This document shows, piece by piece, positions 21,606 through 34,369 of a DNA stretch of 64,000 bases. Below the pieces are notes generated by a model. That model made no database searches. It was given only the letters and a program-made list of their open reading frames with translations, and was not told where the DNA came from. Position 1 is the stretch's first letter, and each line of letters begins with the position of its first letter. Location: NCBI GenBank assembly GCA_037951105.1, contig JBAMJV010007397.1:104501-168500 (forward strand). The letters run 5' to 3'. Made by a program: the position numbers and the translations under genes. This DNA is from Echinarachnius parma (Eukaryota; Echinodermata; Echinoidea; Clypeasteroida; Echinarachniidae).

Positions 21606-21837
21606 GGAGTATGTGGAATGTTGCTGGGGGCGGTGGTTCGTGTGATCGTGACATAAGCTTCGGCGAAAGTTGTACCGCTGTAAATTTCTCATAAACCAAC
21701 AAATAGATAAAGCCCTATAACCAAAACAACTAAAACTTTAACCCGAATCATAAATATAACATAGGGTCAAACCATAATTTAGCCTGAGAGAAAGGGCGGT
21801 AAGATTTTTTTGTTGGGGGAGGGGTGCGGATACTTTC

Positions 21838-22230
21838 TTTCTCCTCCCACTCCTCCTCCTCCTCCTCCTCCTCCTCCTCCTCCTCCTCCTCCCCTCCTTT
21901 TATACTGCTCCATCTCCTCCTTCCCCTCCCCTCCCCTCTGCCCTCCTACCCCTCCCCTGCTCCTCCTCCTCCTCCACCCTCGTCCTCCTCTTCCACTCCT
22001 TCTCCTCCACCTCTTCCTCCTCCTCCTCCTCCTCCCATCCTAATCCTACTCTTCCTCTTCCTATTCCTCCTCCTCCCCTCTTCCTCCCCCTCCTCCTCCT
22101 ATACCTCCTTCTCCTCTTTTCACTGCTCCTCGTCTTCCTCCTCGTTCTCCTCCTCATCATCCTCCCCCTACTCTTCTACTCATCCTTCTCCCCTTTCCAC
22201 CCTCCTCCTGCCCATCCTCCTTTGCCTCCT
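21838..22230. repeat. TCC/CTCC-rich polypyrimidine tract
   Basis: Nearly 400 bp almost purine-free on this strand; (TCC)n with interruptions. May form triplex DNA; no gene. Confidence 0.93.
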
Positions 22231-23900
22231 TATGGAAGTTTTGGCTTATGTTCTGAATGTATCGAATTTTACATTCAGATTTTGCCATCTTAACCATTTT
22301 CTTATACTATGACAATACTATTTTAGTTGGGCCAATACAATATGCTTTCCGTATTTCCCAAGCGTTATTCTATACTAAAAACATATTGCACAATGACATT
22401 ATGTTATATATTTAATAATGATATCATAAGCCTGGCAATCTAGTTATTACGATCTACAAAATGTTTCCTCAATGGGACGCACACATGATGTATAGACAGT
22501 CGCGAATCACAGCCACACATAACAGACAGGTCGCGAATGATATCGGTATGCGTTCGTCATGTTCGTCGCTGCGCTTCGTGGGGTGCGCGTGATTGCGATC
22601 TAATTTGTTGCGAAGAATCCTATTACCCGATTATTGACAACCAAGATTAACCCATGGTTTACCTTACCGTTGTTGATCTTAACGTGACTGGGTCGCCAAA
22701 TATCCTTTTGCGTACACGGACGTTGCCATGTCGGTTCAAAACCAGGCGGAATTGGGCGTAAGCGCGACATTCGCGCAACTCGCTATAGCGCATGTAAGCT
22801 ACATAGCACGCGGCGTGCGTATATCATCCATGAGCGTGAATCTTGCGAGCCTTAAATATGAAGCGTTAAAGGGACAGTTTCTCTTTTACAAAACATCTGA
22901 ACAGTTTCCAGTTGACGGATGGGGATGAATGTAACACTATAATAATAAAGGAGTTTAACTGATTTAGCATAATATTACAACAATATTGTACTTATTCTGG
23001 TATAGGTATTGTGAAGCCGACATTTGTAAAGGTATGTCACGGAAAAAGATCCAAAAAATGAAGAGTAATTACATGTAGTCAGTTTAAGCGAGGTTTGGTT
23101 ATTTTATTTAGTATCCGCTTATGCCGTTGTTATTTATGCGCGGGTCACGTAGCTAGCGCGGGTCACGTAGGGGTCACGCATAGCGATGTAGTACTCCGTG
23201 GAATCAGTGTGCGAACTTTCTCACCGGGTGAATACACGTATATATAATGCACAATTAAATGATGGACGACGGTTTATTGGTTTTAGGTCTATAACTCCAC
23301 GAAAAAGAGATTTCAAGCCCTAATTTTATCAGGCATGCTATTAAATGACATTTTCTTTCATATAAGACAATAACCTCGCAACTTTTGAAATTTGGCTTGC
23401 AAAAGAGGGTCTGTCAGAGCTTTGTACAAGCTCAGTGGGACTTGCGTTATGAGGGATTAAACGGGTTAACTTTATCTGTATTACCATATTGTCTGCTTGT
23501 GCCATCTCACGATTATTGACAGGAGAAATATCAGGCCTACGCGCAGCGCCGCGCAGCGGGAGAGGAATTTCTCTCTGACACTTATTGTGACGTCGTCATT
23601 GGAAGACATAGATAAGATCACTGATCTCTAAATAAACTCTGGATAACCTATTCAATCTGTTTTTAATGTAAACGTTGTAATTTCTATCTGATACAGGGCC
23701 CTCTTGTAAAGCAGGCCTTTATGGCACTGAATGGGGCTACCCTATGTTTTTAAAGAAGACTGAATAAATAAATAAATAAATACATAAACCCTATTGTGAC
23801 CAATGTTTGTCAGGATTTGAGGATGATGCGTATAATGTATTGTACGTTGGTTAGTTATTTGTTTGTTTGTTTTTACATACACGTTCAATCAATAGTGAGT
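22231..23900. other. CpG-richer gene-free stretch with a weak first-exon candidate
   Basis: CpGs concentrate at 22500-22940 and 23130-23200. GCC-ATG-TCG at 22728 opens MSVQNQAELG before a donor-like GGGC|gtaagc. A short repeat GCGCGGGTCACGTAG occurs near 23139-23168. No family match. Confidence 0.3.
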
Positions 23901-23902
23901 AT

Positions 23903-24012
23903 TTATGTTTGGGTCCGCCCTTTATCGTCACCATCAGATAGACGCAGCCTGGGTTCGAACCCATGCTGATTAGTGCGAAGATTGGAGCTCTGACCACTAG
24001 ACCAAAACACCT
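23903..24012 (-). mobile_element. SINE-B (tRNA-derived), copy 1
   Basis: On minus: A-box-like TGGTCTAGTGGTCAGAG, B box GGGTTCGAACCC, then GGCTGCGTCT and AAAGGGCGG. The same order recurs at 38001-38113. Confidence 0.75.
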
Positions 24013-24619
24013 CTTCACATAATATAAAGTGACTTTTGTCGTCTGACACGGTTTTATAAAATAAAATAACATTACATTTAAACATAATACTCATCTCAAT
24101 CCATTGGGTTCGTTCCCGTAAACTTCTTGAAACGAGGATCACGGATCTCTATCCGAACTCAAGATAGTGTATTCAACCCTATTATGGCCACTGATTCAAT
24201 GACTGGATGTTGTGACTGCGACTGAAGTCATCTGTCGCCATCTTAGTGGACTGATTCGTTATACATGAGCATGGAGCCCTCATATACAGGGATAGCATAA
24301 ATCAGTCACCCTGTATAGCTGCTGTCACTCGCCTATAAGTATAAGTGGGTCACAAAATCAATCACTCTTGAACCATGTTGGGGTCCTGGCACTTTGGGGA
24401 CTCTCTAACTTGAAGTTAATTAACCTTGGTGTAATGATAATGATCCCCCTATGTGAGCTACATGTTGATACATTGCTATAAATATCAATTTTTGTTCCAG
24501 GGCATTTTGTTTACCAAAGACGATCGTATAATTGTAATAATGCAGATTTGTAAGCTCGTGCGTTTTTTTCTGGTTCTAAGCCAACGAAACTTGTAGTCTT
24601 TTGAGGCCAGTACCATCAC

Positions 24620-24867
24620 TTGATTCCGACACACACTTACTCACACACACGTGAGTCAGATGCAAGCAATGATGCATGCACAAATTAATCCACAAATTAT
24701 TAACTAACAAGTAACATACACACATACACACACTTTTTTATTTTGTGTATGCTCGTACGCACGCATACACACACAAACACACACACACGCACATCCACAC
24801 GCACATACACAAACACACACACAAACAAACATAAGCGCACATCATAAGCACACACAAACACACACAA

Positions 24868-24898
<31 letters not shown>

Positions 24899-24932
24899 CG
24901 CACACACACGTAAACAAACCCGCACGGCATGT
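24620..24932. repeat. CA/TG-rich microsatellite region
   Basis: Interrupted (CA)n; the longest pure run is near 24870-24893. The cysteine/valine-rich frames on the minus strand are low complexity. Confidence 0.93.
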
Positions 24933-24934
24933 AT

Positions 24935-25590
24935 TCGCATTCCTCATGCTCACCTAAACAACTTTACACAGCACACACACTGTCTCATCCCGACAAGAAC
25001 TGCACGTATTTATAAAGTGACAAATGCTATTATTTTTTGTTCACGATCAAAGACGCGAGACTTGGATGTAATTACAGATGTTGAAACCAAATGAAACTTT
25101 CCATTCATGATTTCGCTGAAATTGAAATGATATACCGAAACCCATCGAAACACGAACCGCTGGAATGGCTGAAATATTCGCATTCTGTAATTAAAGGAAC
25201 GTAGCAAACACAGAATGGTGAAAAGTAAGACGGCGGTCCCTTTGAGTTTGATATCAATATTTATGGCGAACTAGAAAGCAATCCAGCCCGTGCGCCGATC
25301 TGCCATCGAATACTGTATACGTGCTGTGGAAATGGAAATCCATCCCCAAATATTTTCTCTGTTTAGCGAGCGTCAAATATGAAGGAGTAAGTAGCTCTTT
25401 GGTCATAATATCAAGTCACTGATGAAATATTGCCAAGAGAGGCTTTTTAATTTGCCGCGTTCTAGTTGAGGATCCTGCCTGGGCCAGCCAGTCCAGGGAC
25501 AGACAACCTTCAGACTGCCGCCAACGTTTCATTACTGGTTGGGGACTATCGAGGAGAGGGCATAGGGAACAGGTCAAGATGAACATGAGA
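24935..25590. other. Nothing recognised
   Basis: No exon or repeat supported. Confidence 0.4.
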
Positions 25591-25604
25591 GGAAGAGGGT
25601 AGCT

Positions 25605-25742
25605 TTGATGTTGTTGTTATTGTTGTTGTTGTTGCTGATGTTGATGTCGTTGTTGATTTTGATGTTGCTGTTGTTGTTGTTCTTCTTCTTCTTCTCCTCC
25701 CCCTTCTTCTTCTTTTGACTCTTCTTCTTTTTCTTCTTCTTG
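25605..25742. repeat. (TTG)n then (TTC)n polypyrimidine-like tract
   Basis: TTG/TGTTGA units to about 25680, then CTT/TTC units. Confidence 0.9.
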
Positions 25743-25744
25743 TT

Positions 25745-26465
25745 ATCAATATTTTGAAATATGATTATTTCTGCGTATCCATTTTGGGCAATATTTATCT
25801 CAACAAGACCCACGAAAATATTCAGTAATTGAAATAAGAAGGTCACTAGAACTATTTAAAAGTACAGCATTTGTAAAGATTAACTCCACAAGATATTTCT
25901 TGTTGTAATCCTCGCGAAACTAGATACTTATCCCGTTAACAGAGAAAAGGTTATTTACTGATTGTGTGTGCCTGTACTGAACTTTTTAAGGCCATGTTTT
26001 TAAGTGAAGTACAGTTTTAAATGTATAAATACATGGGCTAAGTGGTTGTGGTTGTGTACCACAGTTCCATAAACTGTGAGGATGGATATCGTGCATAGTC
26101 GTATCCAGGATTTTTTCAAGGGGGTGTTCTAGCTTCATTTAGTGGCGAAAATGGGATGTGTTTGTATACCTAATACAGTACCCTTTTCGCTAAAGGTGGG
26201 TGTTTAACACCCCAAACACCCCTGGGTAAGCCCATGATATCGGGCATCACACTCCGACCTCTGATATACATTCTGCGATGGGGGAAACGAACAAAATAAC
26301 GGAAACCTACAAGAAAAGACACAAGAATCAACCAAATGAGCAAACAAACAAATTAAATGTTTTTATTTTCACCAGAAGGAACGCTTACAGATTGTAAGCC
26401 ATATACACATAATGGAAAAAGTACAAATATAGAAAACAAACACTTTTATGCTTTTCCTGGTAGAT
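25745..26465. other. Nothing recognised
   Basis: Ordinary AT-rich DNA. Confidence 0.4.
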
Positions 26466-26466
26466 T

Positions 26467-26512
26467 GGTGATGACGACGACAACGACAATGCCGATGATG
26501 ATGACGACGATT

Positions 26513-26551
<39 letters not shown>

Positions 26552-26555
26552 GTGA
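26467..26555. repeat. (GAC/GAT)n microsatellite
   Basis: GACGAC/GATGAT units, with 12 or more uninterrupted GAT repeats at the end. Confidence 0.93.
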
Positions 26556-26654
26556 TAATGGTGTACAAACTTTGCCAGCGGTAACTTGCCGATTGGATTA
26601 CAGCCATTTGGTATACTCCCATTTGGTCAACTAGAACATTTTGGGGCTTATGAT

Positions 26655-26815
26655 TATAATTAGGGATTATGATTAGGGTTAGGGGTGTGGATTAGTGTTA
26701 GGGTTAGGTTTTGGGTTAGGGATCATGTTTGGAGTTGGGGAAATTGAAGTTAAAGGCATCAGGTAGTAGACCAAATAAGTTGTAGACCATCTGAGTGTAG
26801 ACCAAGCGAACATAA
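26655..26815. repeat. Degenerate TTAGGG-like and GTAGACCA repeats
   Basis: ATTAGGG/GTTAGGG words near 26660-26720, then AGTAGACCAAATAAG, GTAGACCATCTGAG and GTAGACCAAGCG. The same GACCAA word series recurs near 33290-33420. Confidence 0.55.
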
Positions 26816-27043
26816 ACCAAGAGCTCTGCCATTCTAAAAAATCAACCCGGGTTCAAAACCTAGGCTGCTGCATCTCTCGGATGGTGACCATATGTAAACC
26901 ATCATAATTATTTGAGCGCATCTCTAAAATCCAAATAACAAACCAGTAACCTATATCGTATCGTCACTGTTCCCTCGCAAACTGTCATTATTTTATCGAA
27001 ACTCATCATTAGCGGGGAAGATGAAAGGGAAGTGTATGTTTAA

Positions 27044-27431
27044 AGGGACTTAGTAACATGGTCCAAATCCTCAAAATCCAATTGGAATTCTAGCGGTTCC
27101 CTCATACCTTGTTGTATTCGTATTAACAATAAAAGCATGGATGGGACAGGTTTCGGTTTGTCAAATTTCCCTTTCGTTAAAAGGTTATTTACGATTGAAG
27201 TGTTCAGAAGTTAAATTATCCACTGGACCGCGAAAACCGTGTACAAAGTGAGTGCAATGAGTTAGTGAATATCACTTTGCATTTTTGCTCATTACTCGGC
27301 CAAATAACATCCAATTAACTTGAAATTTTTCTCACAACACTCATTGGACATAATTATTCAGATAACAACAATATACATTTTGTCAACCACTCATCACTAT
27401 TTGCACTTGTCATCAAAGTTAGTAGATCCCT
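27044..27431. mobile_element. TTAA element family X, copy 1
   Basis: Flanked by TTAA (27040-27043, 27432-27435). Ends AGGGACTTAGTAAC and GTTAGTAGATCCCT. Internal landmarks (TTGTTAATACGAATACAA in the other orientation, GATGAGTGGTTGA) are shared with copies at 38420, 42468, 43486 and 53168. Confidence 0.82.
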
Positions 27432-27439
27432 TTAATTTT

Positions 27440-28195
27440 CCCTCATCCATCAACCCTAAATAAAACAACTTGGCCATAAAGCATTCTTCCATTGTTCACC
27501 CGCTGGTTTGAGATATTAATAACTTTCTTAGGATCTTAGAAGGGAATACAATCTTCCAATTATATTGCGTATGTATTCGGCATTGAACTGGAATGTGCAT
27601 TAGCTTTGCCGATCGAGTTGTAGCGAAAGAAATAATGATAAATATAGACATTTTTTTAGGGCATATCTCTTTTACGTAAACCATAAACAAACACAACTAA
27701 AAAGAATGCTAAGTATTAAAACCATGCATAACGGCCTTTCGCATACTGGGGAAGATCAAAAGAAACTGGGCATTATTCTCTCACCAATCGGCCATATCAA
27801 CTTACAAATTTGACTTCGTTAAGAATGTTAATAGCTTTCCTACAAACTCAGACATTTGTCACTACCGCGATATTGGTATTAATATTGTATTTGTCATCGT
27901 ATAGTCGACAATCCCCGTCACATCAAACGTAAATTAAAAAAGAAGGGGAAGTTTCTAGGTTCTTCAAAATAATATCAAACATTTTCCATCATCCTACAAT
28001 AATTATACTTTCATAACGTTTAAATGTCTTACTTTTTGGTTCCATGAACTATCGCTTCTATCGGCGTTCTTTTATAAATTCATGATCGGAAATACTGACG
28101 AAGTAATGCAGTGATGCAATATAAGAATGTAATAAATTGTATACTGTATTAACAGAATTTCCCTCAAATAACAGGGGCCGCGGAAAGGGTTTTGA
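27440..28195. other. Nothing recognised
   Basis: AT-rich; no supported exon. Confidence 0.4.
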
Positions 28196-28199
28196 AAGT

Positions 28200-28372
28200 G
28201 TGAGGGGGGGGGGGGTTGGGGGGGCTGACCACATTTTGATTGTAATAATAGTTGTTATTTTATGCTTATGTATTTTATTGTTTTAAGCCAAAAAAGTGGG
28301 GGGGAGGGTGTGGTGGGGGGGGGCTGCAGCCCCCCTAGCCCCCAGCCCCCCCCCCCCCCCCGGTTCCGCGCC
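28200..28372. repeat. G-rich and C-rich tracts, imperfect inverted
   Basis: G runs at about 28204-28224 and 28299-28322, and C runs at about 28350-28362; GGGGGGGGGCTGCAGCCCCCC forms an inverted pair. Ends GGTTCCGCGCCCC opposite GGGGCCGCGGAA at 28174, so this may be a small TIR element. Confidence 0.55.
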
Positions 28373-28374
28373 CC

Positions 28375-29245
28375 CTGAATAATACATTAATTAATTTGAT
28401 GTATAGGCTATCATTGTGCTAAACATGTTGTTAGCTGGTGCATGGATGAAGTAAGCAAGTCCTCCCCTCAATCGATATTAATCGGGCCATTTTGTCCAAA
28501 CTAATGATTAATCATTTAGTGGTATACATGGATTAGAAAGGGCAGCTGACGGACCCGCTGATCTCCTTACGGGACGCTATTGAACTCGCACGCCGAGAGC
28601 TCGGGGGAGACAGAGCCGACCATGCGGCACCATCGACAGCGCGCTTCTATTGCCATGACGAGAGATCCCTCGTCTCTTGTTTTCGACTTACTCTCTTGTT
28701 TACAAGAACATAAACACTTACACAAGAAAATAAAAACAAGTATACATAGAAAAGTTAGGGCCTTACAATTTTAAAGGGATTTCCCTCTGCATTTGACGAA
28801 GCATAATACATGATTTTCAGATAGAAAAAATGACAATCGCACTGACAATAATATCGTCGATTAGCAAAGTAAAATCTTTGCATGCTATTTACCCCAACAA
28901 ATTCGAATTTCATTTCTTGTTTTTGTATGATTTAACCTCAGTGCTTCACCCTCCATGCCCTCAGCCCTCGGCAGTGGTTCTGGCGGGAACACGGCCCCCA
29001 ACCATGCTCAGTTCCGCACATCACATCAAACCGGGTAAATGTGTCCTAACGGGCCTGTCATGACAGTACGGGACATGAAAGACATGATTAGTCGCCCTCA
29101 CATCCGGTGTCATCAGTAGTTGCGTTTCGATAGAATCGCTTAACCCAGATTCGGCGCTTTGAAACGATTATCAGACTATTATTACCGAGTGATAGATCTG
29201 CCTAATCAGTGATTTTAAAACGTTGATTCTGTGGCTAGGTAAGGT
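28375..29245. other. Nothing recognised
   Basis: No splice-bounded coding block with a known motif. Confidence 0.4.
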
Positions 29246-29480
29246 GTAACGGTATAACTTCGGGCCTTCGTCTTTCAATACGATGGTCGTGGGTTCGATT
29301 CTCAACCGCGGCACGTGTGTCCCTCAGCAAGACACTTCATCCACATTTGCAGATGCTCTCATCCCAGGTGTAGTTATTGGGTACCTGGTAGGATTTACTG
29401 CTTGAAATGCTTGAAGCGCTTCATCACGGCATCTCGGGCTAAAGCCAGGGTTACAATGTAACATCGCTTAGAGACATTAT
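29246..29480 (+). mobile_element. SINE-A, copy with tRNA-like head
   Basis: Head with B box GGGTTCGATTCTC, then CAGCAAGACACTTCATCCAC, ATCCCAGGTGTAG and GGGTACCTGGTAGGAT, and a tail with ATCGCTTAGAGACATTA. The body is shared with the copy at 59985. Confidence 0.82.
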
Positions 29481-29704
29481 CATATGAGAGCCATATCAAT
29501 CATGTATCTTTCATGATTTACTAATATTCAACGCAGCAATTGGACATCACTAGAGGATATTCAAGATTATGACGGGGTAAAAAAGGTCATGAAATTAGAA
29601 CGAGTTGTTTTCTGTAACACGGTTAACCCCTGGTAACCGTTGTAGTCGGAATTACAACTGTATCTGTTTCCTCCTATTTACATGCTGTCGTTTTATTAGA
29701 TTAA

Positions 29705-30081
29705 AGGGAACCAGCAACCCCGAAATAATCATTTTGATATGTACAATATAATATTTTTTATAGTAATTAATTCCACCAGCTACTGTAGAAATATGTGTAT
29801 CCAACAATGTATTTATTCAAACTGTATATCATAACTACTCCGATCAAACATCATTGGGTATGCAGAAACCCATTGGTTCTGTTGTCATAGGAACTTAAGC
29901 ACCCCTTAAATTCCAAGACAATTTTATATCTTCTTCAGACGCATGAGCACATTATATCATAACCTTTATCTGGAAAACTATTTTTCTGAACTTGTTGACA
30001 TGGTTGATGGGATGGACTACCAAAAGCTGTTCCTTTTCACTGATTTAATATTAGCAAATTATTTAGGGGTGCTGGTTCCCT
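29705..30081. mobile_element. TTAA-flanked MITE (related to the 14473 family)
   Basis: TTAA at 29701-29704 and 30082-30085. Ends AGGGAACCAGCAACCCC and GGGGTGCTGGTTCCCT. Confidence 0.85.
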
Positions 30082-30201
30082 TTAAAGTCCCGCGAAAGTG
30101 TCGGGAAGCCGCTATAAAATGTCCCGGGAAACCCTCAGAATCATCGCAATTACAAATGACGTACCAAATGATTACCACCCTTGCGTGGTAAAAGGTCTGG
30201 T

Positions 30202-30505
30202 GGGGGTGTTTCACAAACTTTAAGATCCTCAGTTGAACTTAAAATTATGGAAAACCGTTATTGCTACGCATAATTTGTACATTATTTGTTGATACAACAT
30301 TAAATTATGTTTAGCGCAAAACTATTTTCCATTATCGAGGAAATGTAGATATGTTCTTGATGTAAACATCATTAAAAGTCTCAAATAAAAATGTGGATTT
30401 TTGTTCTTGATTATATTTTCATTCCATTGCTACAAATGGCTCCCATAACTTTAAGTCTAATTACCTAAAATTGATTCAACTTAAAATCTTGGTGAAACAC
30501 CCCCT
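30202..30505. mobile_element. TIR MITE with GGGGGTGTTTCAC ends
   Basis: Left GGGGGTGTTTCACAAACTTT, right inverse GTGAAACACCCCC; the adjoining TTTAAG words also mirror. Similar end style to the element at 50891. Confidence 0.75.
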
Positions 30506-30509
30506 GAAG

Positions 30510-31540
30510 TTGTTTTCTTCGTGATGGGGAATATAAATGACATTAGCAAAAACCTGTCCTCTCAGTGAATGCACTGTCCGGCATATTACTCGAGAGTCAG
30601 GAGGAGCCTAGCTCTCGATCATAGCAGGATCTTCGTCAGGGCAGAAGTGCCACATTGCGTAGGTATTGCATTGTGTATGTATGATCCACCCAATGCAACA
30701 TTGGGATATATCAGCTCACACTCCTATGTGATATGTATGTTGTCTGTTCTTTACACCGGGATATTAGTTTTTCAGTCATTTTGATTAATACAAAATCGGT
30801 CTTAAATTAGGTCTTCACAAGCACAAAATCTGAAGTTATATGATATATAGTTATGTTCATTATGTTATGTATTAAAGAGGAATAACTACTCTTAAAAAAA
30901 ACATAACATGGACTGAAGTCAAATGAAAATAGAACGTCACTTGGATTGCTCTTATTATCGTGACTAAAAATAAATAAATATTAATGCATAAAGACTAGTG
31001 TTAGATGTTTTTTTTTTTTTCATTTGAAACGTACGGAAACTGACGAGAAGTATATAATATAGTGATATAAGTAAATATGGTTCTGTTAATAAATTTGTTA
31101 TTTTTTTAATATTGTAAATGCCACGTGAAACTTATAACTTGAAATAAACTCCCTTGTATAGAGGGGATCGAATAACACACAAATAAAACACAAAATCATG
31201 TTCGTTCAAATGGTTGTGTAATGAAAGCAAGATTTGGCACTATATCATCGGGGGCTCTCCCTGATGAGGTAGCAACAACCTCCCTGGTACACACGGTTCC
31301 CTAAGTAACGTGCCAAGGGATGAGAGAACGAAATCGAAAGAAATCTTCTCCGCCATCTTCCAGGGATTATGAACTCTGCTCACCGGTGGATTGTTCTGAA
31401 GTTTCTATCGCATTCTCCCAGCAGCAAAACATCGGGGATATGCGACAGATGGCAATGTCTCAAAGAATTATTTTCTGGTAAAACATGAAAAAACACCGCC
31501 TCCATGCACTCCCTCGTGCAACATGAACATGCGAACTTAT
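30510..31540. other. Nothing recognised
   Basis: AT-rich with a poly(T) near 31010; no supported exon. Confidence 0.4.
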
Positions 31541-31544
31541 AACT

Positions 31545-31982
31545 GCACCCCTCCTTATCCTCCCACCCCTCTGCCTATACTGTCTTCTCCCTCTCCCTTT
31601 CCCTCTTTGTTCCTCTTAATATTTCCACCTTCCTCTGTCTGCATCCCCTCCATCTGTTCTATTTTCCCATCTCCTCCCTCCCTCCTCCCTCCTCCCTCCT
31701 CCCTTTTCCCTTCTAACCCACTCCCCTTCAATGCAGTCTCTCTCCTTCCCCTCACTCCTCCCGTCTCCCTCCTCTATTCTCCACTTTCTTGCGTCACTAT
31801 CCATCTATCTCTCACTGTAGCAAAAAATATCCTTTATAAACCGTCTCTCTCATCCTACCTATACCTCCCACCCCTCATCCCTCCTCCCGTCTCCCTCCTC
31901 TATTTTATGTCACTCTATAGCGAGAGATCTTTAAGAACTGGGGCAAGTATTCCATCTTGGAGGAGGGGGGGGGGGGGGGGGG
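31545..31982. repeat. CTCC/TCCC polypyrimidine tract and poly(G)
   Basis: Pyrimidine-rich to about 31910, including CCTCCCT units near 31675-31710, then 18 G at 31965-31982. Confidence 0.9.
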
Positions 31983-31984
31983 CA

Positions 31985-33135
31985 GGGGATTACCCCTCAT
32001 TTGTCCCATATCCATGCAACCGGTAGGAAATGTCTTCATGTCAAAGGTGTAGAGAGGGACTGTAGTGACCACCTTGCTGGGGGTCCGAAGACATGCCAGG
32101 AATGTGAGAGTGACACCGACAAAGGGGTGTGCTCCTGCCCCGCTTTATTGGCCTGTAATGAGGCGGGACCGGTGATTGGTTACGCACGGTGCCCGTCGCA
32201 CGGTGATCGAAGTCTTTCTGATCGTCGTGAAATACCATCAGGGGTGCATGGGTGTCGTACCTTTCTGGTACAATACCTTCTAAAGATGATCTTTAACACT
32301 TAGTGTCTTTAAAAGACAGGAGTAAATATGGATCATGTTGATTACAACGGTAATCAATTAACACGTTATTAGTCCAATTAAAAACATAATAAAATCTATA
32401 TGCATATTATAAATACAGGGTAAATAGCGTGAGTATGACAGTGTTCAAATGAGTATCAAAATATATTTACAAATCAGAAAGGGCTCGGGATGATGGGTCG
32501 GTGGTTGAATGCAGTGCTTTAGCGTAGTCGGACGGATTGCAATGGGGGCACACACTTTGTATTTATTTCAACTATAACATATTCCCCCTAGTGTTTGTTG
32601 TAGTCATTGTCAAATTATTAGGGGGGCGTGCCCCCATGTACCCCCACGTACCTTAGCTACGCCATCGGTTGGATGGAAGATAAAGGACGAAAATCAAGTT
32701 TCGGATGCGTCTCTCATTTTCATTACCCGATAACATTCACCTGGGACCAGGAACGGTCGCCTCGAGCGCCAAAACATGTCGCACCTGCACAAGTATCGTC
32801 TCACCAAGGAGGTCTCCCATTTCCCTGGTCTCACCTTTACACCGACGCATAGCACATTCTTTCTTAGAACAAAATTATAGAAATTGGGTTAATTCCTTAC
32901 TATATAGTCAAAGCTGTCTTAGTGGCCACTGCAAATGGTCCTATATGCAGAGAAAACAATGTTATATGACCTGCCTATATCGAGTCCACCTGTCTACAGG
33001 GGTAACTTCAGTGGTCACTATGACCAGAGATGTCTTCCCACCTCTCTGCTATGACTAGTTGACTGTACCCCCTCCCATTCGTTGGCGTTCTCGGATGTTG
33101 TGAGGGGCATATACATATTGATAGGTGATACTACA
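31985..33135. other. No supported gene
   Basis: A cysteine-containing frame at 32001-32300 has no splice sites, family match or codon signal that I can support. Confidence 0.35.
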
Positions 33136-33139
33136 TCAC

Positions 33140-33152
33140 CCCCCCCCCCCCC
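33140..33152. repeat. Poly(C)
   Basis: C run inside ACATCACC(C)nTTCC. Confidence 0.9.
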
Positions 33153-33239
33153 TTCCTCCCTTGCAGAACGAACTTCTACAAACAAATTTCTTATAGAAAA
33201 TTATTGTAGGAAACTATTTTCAAATAGCTTTAGACTGTG

Positions 33240-33425
33240 ATTAGACTAACATAATACATTATTGTTAACCAAAGTGGCGTTAAACTAAAATGGCATTAAT
33301 GGCGTTATAGACTAAATGGTGTTACAAAATGTAATAAGACCAATCTTTGTAGACTAAAATGACCCTAGACCAATATATGATTAGACCACCAGCCAGGTTT
33401 TAGACAAAATTAATGTAGACGACAA
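33240..33425. repeat. Degenerate 'TAGACTAAA / TAGACCAA' repeat
   Basis: Irregular repetition of GTTAAACTAAAATGGC, TTATAGACTAAATGG and GTAGACTAAAATGACC with drift. Confidence 0.6.
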
Positions 33426-33486
33426 TTATGCAAAATGCACCACGCGTAACTGGCGACGTGAATCGGATTCGATCAAATGGGATTTC

Positions 33487-33675
33487 ATGGAATCATCGCG
33501 GCATCGATCATCGATCGCGTTTCGTCTGGTGTCGTCTTTTATGTCTTTTGTTTTACAAACCCCCTCGGACTGGTCTGCTAAAGCCCCTTATTCACCGGGA
33601 ACAATGAAAGAGGAAGGAATTGGAAAGTTAATGGAAAGTTTGGAGAAGAAATTTTCTCTTCCTCGTCGACTTCTA
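33487..33675 (+). CDS. Weak candidate 5' exon
   Basis: An open frame from 33487 ends ATG-KEEGIGKLMESLEKKF, SLPRRLL before a donor CTTCTAG|gtaagg (33675/33676). Charged helical composition. No acceptor is needed if this is a first exon, but there is no partner and no recognised family. Confidence 0.22.
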
Positions 33676-33733
33676 GGTAAGGTCTGTTAAACCCTGTGTT
33701 CCGGACCAGTAGAGAAGCGTGGTCCGACTGCTT

Positions 33734-33866
33734 GGGGGGGGGGGGGGGGGGGGGGGTCGGGGGGCACGCTCTATGTATTTCTTTCTTTTATAAATGAATT
33801 CACCTTATGTGTTGTATTGCCTGTGTCCAACTATTGGGATACACGTGCCCCCCCCCCCCCCCCCCC
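33734..33866. repeat. Poly(G) 23 bp and poly(C) 19 bp pair
   Basis: G at 33734-33756 and C at 33848-33866, about 90 bp apart, with GGGGCACG and CACGTGCCCC also mirrored: the ends of a small inverted-repeat element resembling the GGGGGGGCACG end of the hAT element at 57946. Confidence 0.7.
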
Positions 33867-33869
33867 ACC

Positions 33870-34369
33870 CCATAGCTTCGCCACTGTTCCGGACATTCAT
33901 TTCGATTTAAAAAGCTGCTGACTCTGTGAATAGCCTTTTCTATACCAGACGTCATGTCACCTGCGTCATGTTATCTTGTGCGAGTCAACTCGGCAATTGA
34001 TTTTTTAAATACATTTTTCCGCTTCATCTTTACTAGCATGGAATCTGATGGACTTTATCAGGCCACATGCAACATAACTGTATATTTTCTATAACATATG
34101 ATATAGATTATTTAAAAACAGACAAAAGTAAATACAAGACAATGTGTTAGAACAAATTCATCTAGCATTCAAGTATTTTAGCCCGAAATATCCACATTTT
34201 CAAGATCTTATGTCACCTTTATCATATGAAATAGACGTGTAGCATTTTATGTTGGTCTACTTGGAAAGATAAATAAATGTGCTATGATTTAGATGGCTGC
34301 AGTAGGGAAAAGTTACATTATTGTCATAAAATGCCATGAATATTAAGATGTCTGGAAAGGAGAAATTAT
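33870..34369. other. Nothing recognised
   Basis: No gene or repeat supported. Confidence 0.4.

Noticed and set aside
21810-22312. Pro/Leu/Ser-rich 162-codon frame
   Set aside because: Polypyrimidine tract; composition explains the open frame.
31523-32026. Pro/Ser/Leu-rich 167-codon frame
   Set aside because: CTCC-rich low complexity ending in poly(G).
32001-32303. Cysteine-containing frame (CSDHLAGG, CSCPALLAC)
   Set aside because: Cysteine spacing fits no family I know, and no splice or repeat support; could not be excluded as an exon, but not supported.
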